From DATCLS01 sp035296625 (GTDB lineage Bacteria > Actinomycetota > Acidimicrobiia > Acidimicrobiales > VFJN01): a DNA stretch of 64,000 bases. The position numbers and the translations under genes were made by a program. Below the pieces are notes generated by a model. That model did not search any database and had not been told where the DNA came from. It was given only the letters and a program-made list of their open reading frames with translations. This document shows, piece after piece, positions 62,833-64,000 of this stretch (its first letter is position 1; every line of letters begins with the position of its first letter). The stretch is from NCBI GenBank assembly GCA_035296625.1, contig DATHAO010000067.1:1-64000 (forward strand), read 5' to 3'.

Positions 62833-64000
62833 TCAGGGCCGCACCGACGACAGGAAGTTCAGCAGCTGGCCCCGGTCGGCGACGTCGTCGCCGTTGGCCG
62901 GGCCGGTCGAGCCTCCGCTGTTGCCGGCGGTGGCCTGCACGGCCGCCCGGGCCTCGGGGCTCAGTGCCGCCACGTGCGGCGCCACCTTCGACGGGTCGAC
63001 GGGGACCGGCGGCGGAACGGCCGGGCCACCCCGGCTGCCGCCGTTGCCCATCCCGTTGTGGAGCCCGGCGCCGAGGCCGCCCCTGCCCAGCGGCGAGGCG
63101 TCGTCAGCCGCCCAGTGGAGGTCGGGCGGCAGCGAGCCCGGGGACACCGGGCGGATCTGCCCCGTGTCGGGGGGCAGCGACGACGGCACGAAGGGACCGC
63201 TGTCGAAGCCGGGCGGCGTGCTCAGGCCGCCGCGCTCAAACGTCGGCGGGGTCAGGCGGGGACCGCTGCGCCGAGGCGGAACCGGCGGGCGGGTCGAGCC
63301 GCGCCACGGCTCAACATGTGCGCCGCCCGAGGGCCGCTCGGGCGAGGAGGCCGAGGCCCGCTCGTCGCCGATGCCCGAACCGGCCCCAACGGGCCCGCTC
63401 GACCGCCGGCCGGGCGTCGTCGAGCGTCCGTTAAGCGAGGACGACCGCGCGCTCGGCCCGGGGCGAGGCGACGAGCGCTTCCCCGCCGAGGCCGACCGGC
63501 CCGAGAACCGCGACGTCGACGCGCCGGGCGGGCCGGGCGGACGCGTCATCGACACGGCACCGCCGCCGTTGCCCTTGGCGCCGTTGCGCGGGCCAGGGCT
63601 CAGATCGTCGCGCACCGCCGGGGCGCCGTCGCCCGGTACGGCCGGGGTCGAGCCCGAGGTGCGCTCGGGGGACTGCAGCCAGCCCGCCCGCTGCATCTCG
63701 GCCGTCGTCATGGCGTCGGCGTTGTGCACCGCGCCCGCCGTGCCGAGCATCTCACCGGAGCCAAGACTCCCGAAAGGGCCGCGACGCGCTACCTCACGGG
63801 GCGCGGTTTCAGGGCGCGGCGGTGATGCGTCGCGCACGGGTGAGTCGGTGCGGGGCATCGCGAGGTGCGCTCGGCTGTCGGTGCGCGGTGCCGGTGGGAC
63901 GTCGGCGGGGCCCGGCGGCTCGATGCTGATGACGCCGAGATCGACGAGGTCACGCACCGCCCGTGAGACGCTCAGCTCGCCGAGACCCAGAGCTTGGCCG
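62833..64000 (-). CDS. C-terminal part of a DUF4388-type protein (partial)
   Basis: A frame open to the window edge on the minus strand; the start lies beyond 64000. The visible N-terminal piece (LGLGELSVSRAVRDLVDLGVISIEP) resembles the winged-helix end of DUF4388 (PATAN-like) domains linked to two-component and surface-motility regulators. The remaining 370 residues are Pro/Gly/Ser-rich and disordered, with a short predicted helix near the end (KVAPHVAALSPEARAAVQA and GQLLNFLSSVRP). It is at least 388 residues. Identity rests on about 25 residues. Confidence 0.6.
   Translation of the reverse strand, partial: GQALGLGELSVSRAVRDLVDLGVISIEPPGPADVPPAPRTDSRAHLAMPRTDSPVRDASPPRPETAPREVARRGPFGSLGSGEMLGTAGAVHNADAMTTAEMQRAGWLQSPERTSGSTPAVPGDGAPAVRDDLSPGPRNGAKGNGGGAVSMTRPPGPPGASTSRFSGRSASAGKRSSPRPGPSARSSSLNGRSTTPGRRSSGPVGAGSGIGDERASASSPERPSGGAHVEPWRGSTRPPVPPRRSGPRLTPPTFERGGLSTPPGFDSGPFVPSSLPPDTGQIRPVSPGSLPPDLHWAADDASPLGRGGLGAGLHNGMGNGGSRGGPAVPPPVPVDPSKVAPHVAALSPEARAAVQATAGNSGGSTGPANGDDVADRGQLLNFLSSVRP

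Overview
The window is a very GC-rich (roughly 70 %) bacterial chromosome segment. It looks actinobacterial, most likely class Acidimicrobiia. The reasons are an actinobacterial integration host factor (mIHF), a PriA without a Walker A motif, an Eis-type acetyltransferase, DUF1844 and DUF4388 proteins, and many genes joined by 4-base GTGA/ATGA overlaps. The class assignment is inference. No insertion sequence, prophage, CRISPR array or tRNA was seen; this is core-genome housekeeping DNA.

Layout. 1-1002: 5' end of a 16S rRNA gene (minus strand) behind a set of tandem promoter modules. 1031-4104: tyrS, a small membrane protein and a 3-methyladenine glycosylase gene. 4104-12378: a complete arginine cluster argC-J-B-D-F-R-G-H on the minus strand, with an ARG box in its promoter and an apparent one-base frameshift in argJ. 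12431-20723: pheST, an RNA methyltransferase gene, infC-rpmI-rplT, a DUF1844 protein and an SGNH hydrolase on the plus strand, then a cold-shock-like gene. 20728-26829: hisG, a secreted PhoD phosphatase and ribD-E-BA-H, with a TetR-type palindrome over the ribD promoter. 27025-33348: moaB, rsmB, fmt and def, divergent from a methyltransferase, an SpoU methylase and an Eis-like protein.

33599-42638: mtnA translationally coupled to an aldolase/dehydrogenase fusion (possible salvage of SAM by-products), then priA, metK, coaBC, rpoZ, a cytidylate-kinase-like gene where gmk is normally found, and mIHF. 42781-51881: pyrR-B-C-carA-B-pyrD-F with a PyrR-binding RNA loop in front and a second ARG box before carA. 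51933-55334: a GNAT protein, a NusB-HAD fusion, efp and an aminopeptidase gene. 55419-60449: a LOG protein, then aroC-K-(small ORF)-B-Q. 60706-64000: prepilin peptidase, an RmlD-like reductase and the 3' part of a DUF4388-type gene.

Two themes run through the window. Several transcription units begin with a TANNNT-like -10 hexamer only 6-8 bases from the start codon, which suggests leaderless mRNAs. Short tandem repeats have expanded at domain edges of housekeeping proteins (RsmB, AroK, the aldolase/SDR protein; AroB has a similar low-complexity tail) and in the gaps between convergent genes. Arginine and pyrimidine synthesis appear linked by near-identical ARG boxes before argC and carA.
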